Source: Nepenthes gracilis
Lineage: Eukaryota; Streptophyta; Magnoliopsida; Caryophyllales; Nepenthaceae
Assembly (NCBI GenBank): GCA_033239525.1
Contig: BSYO01000034.1
Coordinates: 1,674,001 to 1,738,000 of the forward strand
Length of the DNA stretch: 64,000 bases
Direction of reading: 5' to 3'
Shown piece by piece: positions 46,827 through 58,719 of this stretch. The first letter of the stretch is position 1; every line of letters starts with the position of its first letter. Both the position numbers and the translations under genes were made by a program. The notes beneath the pieces are model-generated. The model was not told the DNA's origin and ran no database searches. It was given only the letters and a program-made list of their open reading frames with translations.

Positions 46827-46905
46827 ATGAAAGAGAAAATTGCCGCCGCCGCTGCCTCCGCTATCGTCTCTACATTGTTGGCAATCATGTTGGCTCTGGC
46901 ACACG
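46827..46905 (+). other. Glucanase exon 1 (signal peptide)
   Basis: 26 codons plus one base: MKEKIAAAAASAIVSTLL then AIMLALAH. The donor is CACG|GTATGG, phase 1. Confidence 0.85.
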
Positions 46906-49900
46906 GTATGGCCTTCTATTTCTCCAGATCAGTATTTTATTTTTATATTAGACTTATTTTAGAGTCTATAGCATGAAAAGTCCTGTATTAAGCTATATTT
47001 TTTAAAGTTGGTTTAACTGTTTTTATATGAAAACTATCTCGAGTTGAACCTGAATCTATCCCAGTTTCTTTGCTCAAGCCAAACTAATCATTGTAAAAAA
47101 TTAATTGGCTCGGGCTTAAATGTGTTGACTTGGTTTTATTTGTGAACAATGCGTGGAGCTTGAACTCGAGCTAAGGCTCTGTCTATTTGAATATGGTTTG
47201 AAATATGCCATGTTTGTTTATTAAACAATTTATACTTAGTCAAATTTAAACATTTAAATGAGTTTATCATCAATGTATTAAATTTTATATATTTTGGTCA
47301 ATATAAATTAGTATTAGCGAATATATTTAAAAAAATTATTCGTAATTTTTTGGGTTAAGTATGGCCACGTATAAAATTAACTTGACTTGAGTGGATCTAG
47401 ATAGTTTTTTTTATAAGTAAGAAATTAAAAGGAATATTAAGTTTAAAAAATTATTTTAATATATTATATTTTATATAGTTAATAACTTTAATATTTTTAT
47501 TTAAAATATATCTAGATAATATTTTAATCTAAATATTATAACTTTTAATATATTAATTATTTTTATATTTTTTATATAAATATAAAATTTTAATTAAAAA
47601 TACTTTAAAAAATCCCTATGAACTGATCTTATCTAAACCAGTTGAATTATGAACGGTAAAGTTATGAATTTTGACTTGGATAAACTTGTCATGTTCAATC
47701 TAATTTGACCTGACTTAAAAATCACAAATTTTTATATAAATTTAATTTAAATTTAATATAAATTTAATTTTAATCAGATTTATTTATATCTAAATTACGC
47801 TTATTTTTACCATCCTAGGAGCTGAAGGAACAATTGGAGTCAACTATGGCACAGTGGCGAATAACCTGCCGCCGCCGGAACAGGTGGCGCAGTTCCTGCT
47901 AGACTCGACCATCATCAACCGCGTGAGGCTCTTTGACGCGAACCCAGATGCGCTGCAGGCCTTTGCGCACACCGGAATTGCGATCTCAGTCACCGTGGCC
48001 AACGACCAGATCCCCAGCCTCACGAACCTGAGCTTCGCTCAGCAATGGGTCAAGTCCAACGTTTCGCCATTCATACGCGCCACCAACATCGTCCGCATCC
48101 TCGTCGGCAACGAGGTCTTGTCGACGGCCAACAAGCTCCTGATCATGAGCCTTGTTCCGGCGATGCAGGCCGTCCATACCGCCCTTGTCGGAGAGTCTCT
48201 GGACCGCCGGATTCAGGCAAGGTTTTTCATAATTTATTGCATAAAGCTTCGTCATGAACAACTCACAAATTCAAATAGGTAGTAAATTTTTTTTTTTTAT
48301 AAAAAAATATGAGCCTGTTGGGAGCGGTTAAATTTTAATAATTTAAATTGTTAAAAATAATATGGAATAATTTTTCTTTAATTTTGTAAATATTAAGTAT
48401 CAAATTATTTAAAAATTTAAAAAAAATACAACTATTAAATATTTCTTTCATTTAAAAAAATATTAGATCTTTACATTTGGATGCTTGATCCAACGGCTAG
48501 AGGGCTTTCCCCACTTCTATGGGAAGAGACATAGGGATCCATAACAACACAAAACGGGTCAAATAAAAATTTCATAGGATATAATGATTTTTTTATTTTT
48601 TTAATATATTATATTAATAAAATTAAATAGATAATTAAAACATAAAAGAATAAATATATTTATCTTTATGAGAGATAGAGTTTTTCCAAATCTATTTGTT
48701 GGTAACCAAATAAACGTGGGATCATATATCTTTTTAGAAATTATCTTCACTGCTAAATAAAAATTTAATTATAAAGATTTTAAAATATAAAAAATTTTAG
48801 AAATTTTAAGATATAAAAAAAACATAAAATTTGTATAAAGTTTGTACAAGCAACATTGTTGCGTACCAGAAATTCGGGTTATCATACGGATCAGGGACCG
48901 CAAATCGGATTTTCTTGCTGACGCGGATCCACTCTCCATAGCTTCAAACCTAAATCCTGCGCAACACAACAAAAAACGAGACGTCAAAGGTCGGCGGAAA
49001 TTGTTCCCACCGTAAACCCTTCGACGCTCAAGTCAGAAGTCTTTCCAAGAATATAGAAAGATAAATGGAGGATGCATTTTTGGCGGGTGGAGTATTTTGT
49101 GGTGTTCAACCGGTGAACGGCTTAAAGGTATGCCTCAGGAGGGATATCACATGAAGGGAATTTCTTGGAGGGAGATGAGAATTATTTGGACCGGCCCCTC
49201 AGAAATTGTCTTGGCCCCCTTAGGATGATGGAGGGCTGGCTTTCTTTTAGATCAAGGGCTTCTCTTCTCAGATCAGGGACTCCTCCTCTGGCCATTTCTC
49301 GCATCTTCTTTTCTGGAGGTTTTCGGCCGTTTTGCCTTGCGATTTTTCTCCCGTTTTTCCTCCTCTTTTTTCTCCGGGAATGAGGATCATTATATAGGTA
49401 GAGGTGGTTATTTTTTTCATAATAACCACCAGCCAAAAACTACCCGCGATAACCACCTTGATAAGGCGAAATAGTTTGAGTAGTTTTTTTCCTGGGCCAG
49501 TTATACTGTACCCATCACTAGCCCCCCATGCCGGGTGGTTTAAAATTTTCAACTCCCGGCATGTTTCTGATGGGACAGTGTTTGTTTGATTTTGTCGAAT
49601 TACTTCTTTGGAACATCTGAATTTCAAAATCCGGCTTATTTTAAGCCACTCGGTGATGTAATTGAAATTTAGAATTCGACCTCTTTTGGGCCACTCGATG
49701 ATGTAACCGAGGATTAGAATTCGACCTCGTTTGGGCTGCTCGGTGATGTAACCGAGATTTAGAATTCGACCACCTTTGGACCGCTCGGTGACGTAACCGA
49801 GGCTTAGAATTTGACCACCTTTTGGCCGCTCGGTGATGTAACCGAGGTATAGAATTCGACCACCTTTTGGCCGTTCGGTGATGTAACCAAGGTTTAGAAT

Positions 49901-52900
49901 TTGACCTTTTTTGGGCCGCTCGGTGATATAACTGAGGTTTAGAATTTGATTTTCTTTGGACCGCACGGTGATGAAACCGAGGTTTAGAATTCGACCTCTT
50001 TTGGGCTCTCGGTGATATAACCGAGGTTTAGAATTCGAATTTCTTTGGGCCGCTCGGTGATGTAACCGAGGTTTAGAATTCGACTACCTTTTGGCCGCTC
50101 GGTGATGTAACCGAGGTTTAGAATTCTACCACTTTTGGGCCGCTCAGTGATGTAACCGTGGTTTAGAATTCGACCACCTTTTGACCGCTGATGATGTAAC
50201 CGATGTTTAGAATTCGACCACCCTTTGGCCGCTCGATGATGTAACCAAGGTTTAGAATTTGACCTCTTTTGGGCCGTTCGGTGATATAACTGAGGTTTAG
50301 AATTCGATTTTCTTTGGACCGCACCGTGATGTAACCGAGGTTTAGAATTCGACCACCTTTTGGCCGCTCGGTGATGTAACCGAAGTTTAGAATTTGACAT
50401 CTTTTGGGCCGCTCGGTGATGTAACCGAGGTTTAGAATTCGACCACCTTTTGGCCGCTCGGTGATGTAACCGAGGTTTAGAATTCGGCCTCTTTTGGGCC
50501 GCTCGGTGATATAATCGAGGTTTAGAATTTGACCTCCTTTGGGCGGCTCGGTGATGTAACCGAGGTTTAGAATTCGACCACCCTTTGGCCACTCGGTGAT
50601 GTAACCGAGGTTTAGAATTTGACTTCCTTTGGGCCGCTCAGTGATGTAACCGAGGTTTAAAATTCGACCTCTTTTGGTCGTTCGATATTCAAAGTAGATG
50701 GTGTGCCATGTTCTTGGAGCAGTATGGATCATATTACTCTTGGCTTTCATTAGTATTTAATGACTCAATCGATTCCCTGATCGCCGTCATGCCTTGTCAC
50801 TAGTGGCCACTGGGGGTACGAGATTATCAATCCAAGCTTGATTTGCAAATCTTTGGGCCGCTTGATTACGTGGGAGTGAATCGATGAAACTTCTTTCGGG
50901 AAACAAAAGAAATTGACCAGGCTAGTTGTTTCCTCACTGGGCTAGATACTTGATTGGCAACTCGGCGGGACCGCTATCTGGCTTAAGTGACTCTTGTGTA
51001 ACGGAGTGAAAATCAGCATGAGTGCCTTTTGCGCACCAGATTGGGCTATGACCGGAGTGAGAATAATCGACGGAATGCCCTTTTTGGTCGGAGTGGATCT
51101 CAACCGGCTGAATGCCTGGTTAGCAAAACAGCAATATTGATGCAGGAGTGAGCTACTTGTGGCGCTGGTTTGGGTGCTGGTTTTAAAGTTGAAATCGGTT
51201 TCTTGCGAGAAGAAATGCCAACCAGCAACCTGTGAGAGGAGATGCCGGTTCTGAAGTTGAAATCGGCTTCTTGTGAGGAGAAATGCCGATTTGGATTTTG
51301 GCACCGGCCTTTGAGCTACGTGTTGCTTCCGGAGTGAGAGGAAATACCGATTTAGAATTGAAATCGATTTTTACACCTCAAAGGCCAATTTGGATTTGGA
51401 ATGAGTTTTTTGTGACGTGAAAAATGCCGGATTGGATTTTTACGAAGGGAGAATATCTCAATAGTCAATTGGTCTGTCAAAATAAATCTTGGGTCAATTT
51501 GAGATAATACGTTCTTTGCCAGACTAAATCTAGCAAGCTTGAATGAGAGAGGAATTGCTTAGGAGTGAAATCCCCCGGCTAAACGTGAGGCAATCTGAGG
51601 TGGACTAAAGTCAGGAGTTGATTGAAGTCTGGATCGTGACCTTTCGGAGTGGACAAGCCAATCGAGTGAACATTCCTTTGTCCCAAAGTGATGTTGGAGT
51701 GAACTTTGATTGGTGAGATAATGCGTTGCTGCCGGAGTGCCTAATTTAGGAGAGATTTCTGAAGTTCTTCGTGCCAATAAGGAAAATCTGCGCTGAAATC
51801 CGTAGTCGATTGAAGTCCGGAGTTGATTGAAGTCCGAGATTGGCCAAAGTCCTGAGTTGGCAGCCTTCCAGAGTTAATGAGTACTCCTGGGAGCCGTAGT
51901 GATTTTTGGAGCGAAGTGAAAATCAGTTGAATGACTTTCACGGGCCAAATGCTTCGCTTCTGATCAGGGAAAATCTGGAGTTGATTTTGAGAGCCGGAGT
52001 GGGTTATGGCCGGAGTGGATTTTGAGAGCCGGAGTGGGCTGTGACCAGAGCAGATTTTGGTAGCCGAAGTGGCTGTGGCCGAAGCAGATTTTGGAAGCCT
52101 GAGTGGCTGTGACCGGTGCAGATTTTGGAAGCCGAAGTGGCCGTGGCCGGAGCAGATTTTGGAAGCCTAAGTGGCTGTGACCGGAGCAGATTTTGGGAGT
52201 CGAAGTGGCTATGGCCGGAGCAGATTTTGGCTAGTTGAGCTGTTGTCTGAATGAATATTGATCGGCTTGCTAACAGACAAAGTACCAGAGTGTTTGGCCG
52301 GTTTGTTGTGAAACTAAATGCCAAAGTGGAGTGGGTCTGAGGCGCTAGAGCTGCTGCCGGAGTGAAAATCAGCAGCAAAGATTTTTGGTGTGCTTCGATA
52401 GTGGCGATTATGGCATTCGCACCTATGGTTCACGATTTCAATCCTCCCCTTTTCCAGTTCTGCGGCGCAAATTGAAGGGGTAAGGATGGAGAAGGCTTTG
52501 TCAGCTTTAGATCTAGGATTTGCCTTCTTCGGCGATGGTTGTTGTTGCCGTTCTTCGCACCTATCTTCTCCATTTTTTTTTGGTTGCCTGTTGGAGCCGT
52601 TTTCTGGATCGACATTTGTGAGAGGAGATTCCGGTTTGGAATTGAAATTGGTTTTTTGTGAGAGGAAATTTCGGAGTTGATTTTTGAGAGCCGGATGCTT
52701 CGTTTACCGCCTTTTGACTTGCTCGCTTTTGGGACGGAGTGGCTCTGTCCTTGGTTGAGAACCAAAAAGAGAGGGCTTTGAAGATGATGAGCAGGTGAAG
52801 TCTTGTGTCGACATAAAAAGATAGCGCCGAAGGCCGCGATAATAGCCTCATGCGACGATGACAGTAGCGATGGTCCCACATGCAAACGCCGTCTACGGTC

Positions 52901-55900
52901 CTCTGTCCTTCTCCACCGCACCTCATCATACAACTCACCAAAATTTCGGCCGATCTCCTCAAACTTGCCACATGAAAACGTAATACCAGCATCTACAAAA
53001 AGGAAGGAAAGATTTACTTGCCTTAATTTATGGATTTTCCTTTGGTGATGGCGGCAACAACGACGGTGGCTCCTCACGGCTCGCAATCTCTCTCATTTCT
53101 TCACATCGCAGCACAAATTGGAGAGGAAAACATGGAGAGGGCTTTGCCGGCGTCAGATCTGGGCGGTGTTTCATCCGGCGATGGAGGTTGCAGCCGTTCT
53201 GCACGCTGCTCTTCTCCGTTCTCTTCTATCTTTTTCTTTTTTCTTTTATTGTTGAAGGCCAGCACGAGCCGTTTTGACTTCGTCAAACCGATGTAGGGCC
53301 AAATCAACTTCTTTGATTTTCTTTTTTTTTCTTTGTGTGGGTATTAGAGATTGGTACAGGAGCGGAAGCCCCCAGCGTGGCCTCTTCTGACAAATCCCTT
53401 GTCTCCTCAAGCCAGACTTATCTCTCCAGTGAAATAGTTCATCTTGGGTGGCAAGGATGTTGCCCCTCGGCCTTCTATCTTGAGTGAAATCAGATTATTT
53501 GAGCCAACATATGTATTTTTTAGGTCGGGTGCTTTCTTTATTTCTTCTTCTTGGAGTTGCAGCATGGACGGTTGAAGAAAGAGCCCCCAGGGCAACATTG
53601 GTTATTCCTTGTGGAATTACGGAAGTGAGACTCCACACTGAAATTTTTAGAGTGAACCAAATCCGAAGTGGATTTGCGGATGTCGAGAAATGCTGGAATG
53701 GCACTGTAGTGTCAGCTTGGCAAATAAGAAATCCGATTGCTATATGAGATGGAGATTCTGAAATACTTTCGTGTCCAACATTTTTAGGGAGAAAATGCCG
53801 CAATATGTTTCTGTCTGGCTTTTCTCTCTTTTTTTTTCTGTTTACACCGTTCTGTGCTTCGCCCTTTCTTTCCTCTATGAGAGAGAAAATACCGGTTGAC
53901 TTACAACCGGTAGTTTGAGTGCCGATTGTAATTTTGAGTGAAATGACCAGTAGGAATAAAATGACCGGTTGGTGCAAAATGATCTGCACTTTTGACGCAA
54001 AGAGCCTGGAACGGATGTATTGTACACTTGAGTATCAATCTCTTTTATGAAGAGTATCTGCCGGTTTCATATATGGCAATTTGTGAAACGGCTTAGGAGT
54101 GGTGAGAGCGTCACTGTGCTTTGGCTTGGCTCTCCAGCTTCTCCTTACTGGGAAATCGCAGAAGATAGGAAGTAGCCCCCAGCCCCCAAGCGTCAACGCG
54201 CTAATGGCTAGGTGAGTACTGCCATCATTTGTTTAGGAAGTTGTCTAATTTCTCTGGTCGAAACGCTTGCTAGAGTGAAGCATTAAGTGTACCAGTTTTA
54301 TTTTTATGCTTTTTAGTGGTAAAATTGGCTTTTTGGCCGGTTCCCACAGACGGCGTCAATGTTGCGTACCAGGAATTTGGGTTATCATACGGATCAGGGA
54401 CCGCAAATCGGATCTTCTTGTTGACGCGGATCTATTTTTCATAACTTTAAACCTGAACCCTACGCAACCAACTAAAAAGCGAGACGTCAGAGGTCGGCGG
54501 GAATTGTTCCCACCATAAACCCTCCGACGCTTAAGTCAGAAGTCTTTCCAAGAATATACAAAAGATAAAAGGAGGATGCATTTTTGGTGGGTGGAGTATT
54601 TTGTGGTGTTCAACCAGTGAACGACTTAAAGATATGCCTCAGGAGGGATATCACATAAAGGGAATTTCTTAGAGGGATATGGGGATCATTTGGATCGGCC
54701 CCTCAGAAATTATCTTGGCCCCCTTGGGATGATGGAGGGCTGGCCTTCTTTTAGATCAAGGGCTTCTCTTCTCAGATCAGAGGCTCCTCCTCTGGCCATT
54801 TCTTGCATCTTCTTTTCCGGAGGTTTTCGGCCGTTTTGCCTTGCGATTTTTCTTCCGTTTTTCCTCCTCTTTTTCTCCTTGGAATGAGGATCATTATATA
54901 GGCAGAGATGGTTATTTTTCTCCATAATAACCACCGGCTAAAAACTACTCGCGATAACCACCTTGATAAGGCGAAATAGTTTGAGTAGTTTTTTTTCTGG
55001 ACCGGTTATACTGTACCCATCAAACATAATAACATAAAATTAAAAAATATATAAATAAAATATTTAATATTATTTTTTATTGTATTAGTATTTAAATACT
55101 TTAATATTTTATTTAAAAAATTAATAAAAATATTTATATATTATATTATTTTAATATATTCAAGGCCAAATCAGTATGTTCAAGGTTACTGCGAGCAATT
55201 ATTCGTGGTCGTTGGATACAGGTCTCAACGCCACACTCCCTCGGGGTTCTGTCAACCTCGACGCCGCCGTCGACCGGAAAATTCTGGAAGGGCTACGACA
55301 CCCACGTACTCAAGCCGCTGCTCAGCTTCCTAAAAGCCACCAACTCTCCTTTCATGGTGAACCCATATCCGTTCTTTGGCTGCTCCGCCGAAACGCTGGA
55401 CTTCGCCTTGTTCAGGCCAAACTCCGGCGTCTTCGACGAAAACACCGGGTTGAACTACACCAACATGCTCGACGCCCAGCTCGACGCCGTCTTCTCCGCC
55501 ATGAAGCTAATGGGCTATGACGACGTCGACATCGTCATAGCGGAGACCGGGTGGCCGTCTGCCGGAGACGACGGTGAAGTCGGGGTTGACCCAGATAGCG
55601 CGGCGGCGTACAACGCTCATTTGATACAGCACGTCGTGTCCGGAGTCGGCACTCCGATGATGCCGAACCGTACGTTTGAGACGTACATTTTTGCGCTGTT
55701 TAACGAGGACTTGAAGCCCGGACCAACCTGCGAGAGACATTTTGGGCTGTTTGAACCGGACTTAACACCCGCTTACGACGTCGGAATTCTCCGACCGACG
55801 GTAGCTGCTTCTGCTGCTGCTGCTGCTGCCGTTGATCAGCAGGATTGCAGTATTAGTACATATTTATTGATCATTTCGTGTTTTCTGGTTGATTGGTTTC

Positions 55901-56977
55901 TGTAAATTTTCGTGTTTTTGGATATGTCAGGCTTCAAATTTCCATTCGAGCCCCAGAGATCCGGCGGCCCGTCACCCGCGAACGGCCGGAAAACTGTGGT
56001 GTCTGCCGCGGGAGGGAGCCGGAGAAGAGGCGCTGCAGAGGAATATTGATTACGTCTGTGGGTCGGGATTGGACTGCCGGCCGATCCAAGCCGGTGGCCG
56101 GTGCTTTGCCCCTAACACAGTTCGCGCTCATGCAGCTTACGCCATGAACTTGTACTTCCAGTCTACCGGGAGGCATGATTATGACTGTGATTTTGGGCAA
56201 ACTGGAGCAATCTCAACCGTTGATCCAAGTACGTTGTGTTATTGATTCATGCGATGCATTGATTAGGGGGTCGAGAAAATCAGGAACACTGTAACGCCAT
56301 TAAATGTACGGATATTATTGCGCCCGTGATTCTACATGAACCGTTGAAGTCGTATTTTAGAATCAATGATCCACGTTTTTTTTATAAAAAATAATAAAAT
56401 AATTTTAAATTTTAATTATTATCATTTTTTATTAAAAATGTGAACCGCTTATTTTAAATTTTAACAATTCACGTAACATTACACGCGCCTTGACGTTGGT
56501 ACGGTATCACAGTGCCCGGCCTTCGAGGAGAGGGATGAGGAGGCATCATTTTTCCCTATGGAGGACCGTCCTTCTCTTAATTTGGGCCGTCAGATGTAAA
56601 ATTCGACAGTTACGTATTTTGAATGATTAAATTTAAAATCGAACGGCCCATATTATATTATTCATTTAAAACGTGTGAGCCGTCGAATTTTACATTTGAC
56701 GGTTCAGATGAGGAGAAGGACGGTCTTTCTCCACAAGGGAGAAGGACGCCCCCCGAATCCTCGGGGAGAGGGCCTACATATTTTAAGAACAAGAAGCTCA
56801 TCAATTTAATTATTTTTTCAAAAAATAAAAATTAATTAAAAGTGCTCCATTTCTTTTATATATTTTTTAACAACTTGAATTAACCCTTTTTAAAAAAAAT
56901 TTTTTTTGTTCCTTCTATTTATTTATTATTTATTTTTTTTTTTTTTCTTTGCAGGCTATGGAAGATGTAGGTATTGA
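46827..56977 (+). CDS. Glucan endo-1,3-beta-glucosidase, GH17 with C-terminal X8 domain
   Basis: Family 17 enzymes hydrolyse beta-1,3-glucan (callose) in the cell wall; X8 binds such glucans. Exons: 46827-46905 (hydrophobic signal peptide), 47819-48216, 55222 to about 55860, about 55931-56228, 56955-56977. Exon 2 opens GTIGVNYGTVANNLP and carries the acid/base glutamate in VRILVGNEVL. Exon 3 starts VSTPHSLGVLSTSTPP and carries the nucleophile in VIAETGWPSAG, with NPYPFFGCSAETLDFALF between. X8 is in exon 4 (KLWCLPREGAGEEALQRNID, FAPNTVRAHAAYAMNLYFQ) and ends with exon 5 (SYGRCRY); its six cysteines are present. Intron 2 begins with GC, not GT, and is about 7 kb because of an LTR element. The exon 3/4 junction is uncertain. 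No stop or frameshift is seen in the domains, so the gene may be functional. Confidence 0.88.
47819..48216 (+). other. Glucanase exon 2
   Basis: The acceptor is CATCCTAG. The exon ends GGATTCAG before GCAAGG. The phase-0 join to exon 3 gives the family-typical RIQ|VSTPHS, which fixes this unusual donor. Confidence 0.85.
48857..49517 (-). repeat. 3' LTR of the intronic element
   Basis: 661 bp, near copy of 54360-55022. On the minus strand a TATATAATGATCC box lies near 49390. Confidence 0.88.
49630..50690 (-). repeat. 45-bp tandem array, about 24 copies
   Basis: Each 45-bp unit contains variants of GGCCGCTCGGTGATGTAACC followed by GAGGTTTAGAATTCGACC. Spacing is almost exactly 45 bp. Because 45 is divisible by three, the minus strand reads as a 15-residue repeat (GYITERPKGGRILNL) in one frame and RLHHRAAQRRSNSKP in another, each open for about 200 codons. 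It lies just inside the 3' LTR. Confidence 0.92.
52005..52230 (-). repeat. 34-bp tandem array, 6-7 copies
   Basis: Units contain GGAGCAGATTTTGGAAGCC then AAGTGGCTGTGACC. The period is about 34 bp, so a translated frame repeats every 34 residues, after three units. Degenerate GCCGGAGTG motifs extend to about 51000. Confidence 0.8.
52430..53300 (+). other. Duplicated antisense segment with conserved peptide
   Basis: Two related plus-strand stretches, 52430-52680 and 53040-53300, are antisense to the element. The second reads SQSLSFLHIAAQIGEENMER from an ATG at 53048 and continues ALPASDLGGVSSGDGGCSRS. The first reads MEKALSALDLGFAFFGDGCC. Both correspond to the minus-strand segment at 7050-7300 of the plus-strand element. 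Family unknown. Confidence 0.5.
54341..54359 (-). other. Primer-binding site of the intronic element
   Basis: On the minus strand, TTGACGCCGTCTGTGGGAA directly follows the 5' LTR end, one base different from the gypsy site at 12409. Confidence 0.85.
54360..55022 (-). repeat. 5' LTR of the intronic element
   Basis: 663 bp; on the minus strand it begins TGATGGGTACAGTATAAC and ends GGTACGCAACA. TATA-like TATATAATGATCC near 54895. Confidence 0.88.
55222..55905 (+). other. Glucanase exon 3 with alternative unspliced end
   Basis: The GH17 domain runs to ILRPT near 55800, followed by an alanine run. If the next intron is not removed, the frame ends at TAA (55903-55905) after a hydrophobic tail (YLLIISCFLVDWFL). 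If spliced, it joins the X8 exon at about 55931 (acceptor ATGTCAG). Confidence 0.7.
55931..56228 (+). other. Glucanase exon 4 (X8 domain)
   Basis: Open to the donor CCAA|GTACGT. Carries five X8 cysteines (WCL, VCG, LDC, RCF, DCDF). The 5' boundary is uncertain because exon 3 has no strong donor in a compatible phase. Confidence 0.75.
56530..56775. mobile_element. MITE in glucanase intron 4
   Basis: Inverted GC-rich ends: left GAGGACCGTCCTTCTC, right the inverse of GAGAAGGACGGTCTTTCTCC. The centre is also palindromic (CCGTCAGATGTAAAATTCGA and its inverse TCGAATTTTACATTTGACGG). Same family as 28636-28864. Confidence 0.7.
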
Positions 56978-57711
56978 TAGCTGAGATTCATGGAGTGGGG
57001 CCTCGGGACAGAAACAAATATAATGTAAACTTTGGTTTTGTGACAAAGGGGAAGTTAGTGGACATAGCAATAGCTGAAATATGAGCCATAGGATTTGGGA
57101 TCCTTAATCATTTGATTATATGATAAAATTAAAATTAAAATTAAAATTAAAATTAATTTTTTATTAATTATTTGAGTAATACTTTAAAAAAATAAAAAGA
57201 AAACACTAAGCTTTTGCCCTTTGTTGAACAAAATTAAAGAAAGTTTTAGATTACAGTTTGTTAAATTTAACGATAACAGTGTTATATAAATTGAGGGAGG
57301 TTTCATTTCTTAAAGAGATAAAAATACTTATTTTTTTAAATTTTAATTATTTATTTTTAAATAGATAAGTACGATCTAGTCATTTTAAAATAGTTAATTT
57401 AACTAATTTTAGTTAAATTATAATTATTTATTTAAAAGTAATTAATTAATATATTAATAATAACTTTTTTTATCATTACAAAAGATTGGGCTTTTCTAAA
57501 TTTAATACTATATTTTCTTGTAGGTTTTATCTGCATAGCCATGAAGCCAATAGGCATTCTTTCACATCACACCTTTTGTATTTACTTTTAGAAATATATT
57601 CTTATATTGGAGATTTTATAATTAAATGATAGTTATTTGTCATTGGATATGTATTATTTATTACTCAATGTTAGTCATGCTTTTTTTATAATATTTACTA
57701 GTAATATATAT

Positions 57712-58719
57712 TGTTGCATTCTGGATCCGTGGGGTTCAATCAGATCCGTGGTTTTCAGGCAACACAAATATGTGAGGTGTTGGACACGAGAGAAAGTTGA
57801 GACTGGATCTTTTACATGGGAAACCTCCCCTTGAATGGAGAGAAAAAACCACGAGACTCAGGGTCTTGAAAATGGTTTACTATTTAGGTTGAAGTCTTTC
57901 TGACAGCATCTGAGTGTTGATTAATCCCTCAGCATGCATTATTTTGTATCTCTTTCTTGGAAATGCAGCTATTTGGAAGGCTCGATCATTCTTTGCATTA
58001 CATTTGTGAGGAAAGAGAGATTCGGTGGTGAGAGGAAGTGGGCCTTTTGCCTTCTTTCTGGAGTAAATTTTAGAAAAAGAGAATCCGGTCCCTTTAGAGA
58101 GGGACTTGGCTGGGTATTTATAGGGAAGACCAGCCCGTTGGGGAGGAGACGTGTGGCAGCCATCGGATGGCCCAAAAGCTGTGTAGTGTCCCACTGGCCT
58201 CATTAATGCTACTGACGTGCGCGGGAAGGCATGCGTCTAGCGCCGCTGGCAGGCCTAGGTGTGTCAATCAAACATGGTCTAGGTGTCAGTCCTAATTTGA
58301 CTAGACGTGCTCTATTTATATAGAGACTGGCAGTGGTTGCAGGTTTCCTTGGGAATCGCGAAATCGCTTAGCTGGCATCCTTGGCCTAGCATAGGGTAGT
58401 CTTCGTTCCTGGGTGGAGCTCATCGTGAGTTCGCGGACTCGTAAGAAGGTGCTGCTCTTGGAGGATCTTCTAGGGAAAGCCTAGGAGTCTCTTCTTAATT
58501 TCTCGGGCGATTCTGAGACTCAGGAGGGCTTCTAGGGTTCTCGACCATTTCCGTGTCTGTGCACTTGGGTGTCGCTGGCGTTGTCCTCGAACTTCCTTAT
58601 GAGTGGGCGGGACCTCTTGCTGGGTTTCTGTCGTGGTCTTGATCTTTGGGCCATTGGCCTCTCGTTTGGGTTTTTCTTCTGGGCCGTATTTTTATGGGCC
58701 TTTATACTGGGGCCCAACA
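57712..58719 (-). mobile_element. Copia solo LTR, minus strand, with target duplication
   Basis: On the minus strand it starts TGTTGGGCCCCAGTATAAAG and ends GAATGCAACA. 1008 bp. TATAT lies at 57707-57711 and again at 58720-58724. Contains the hairpin (57816-57848, inner arms CTCC/GGAG). No internal region. Confidence 0.85.

Larger units (their letters stand above)
48857..55022 (-). mobile_element. Full-length non-autonomous LTR retrotransposon in glucanase intron 2
   Basis: LTRs at 54360-55022 (5', minus strand) and 48857-49517 (3') have ends TGATGGGT...CGCAACA when read on the minus strand. Target duplications AACAT lie at 48852-48856 and 55023-55027. The primer site is at 54341-54359. The purine tract is just inside the 3' LTR (minus strand GGGGGGCTAG before TGATGGG). 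The internal 4.8 kb has no gag, RT or integrase. It holds a 24-copy 45-bp array, a 34-bp array and two antisense-conserved segments. It is related in layout and parts to the element at 5033-11158. The LTRs differ at roughly one base in ten by eye, so the insertion is old. Confidence 0.88.
48217..55221 (+). other. Glucanase intron 2 (GC-AG, 7 kb)
   Basis: Begins GCAAGG and ends GGATACAG. Removing the LTR element and one target duplication leaves about 830 bp. The original intron parts are 48217-48856 and 55028-55221. Confidence 0.8.

Noticed and set aside
49630..50690. CRISPR-like array of regular repeats
   Set aside because: Units are directly adjacent with no unique spacers, in a plant LTR element.
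49268..50750. Long minus-strand frames (232, 202 and 195 codons) as protein-coding genes
   Set aside because: They are produced by the 45-bp array, which lacks stops in more than one frame. There is no independent sign of a gene. Recorded as a repeat, with coding left as an open question.
52430..53086. 218-codon minus-strand frame
   Set aside because: It lies inside the LTR element, has low-complexity arginine/serine-rich content, and overlaps the antisense segment that recurs elsewhere. Treated as a shadow.
57880..58206. Overlapping frames of 107 and 90 codons on both strands
   Set aside because: They lie entirely within the copia solo LTR bounded by TATAT duplications.
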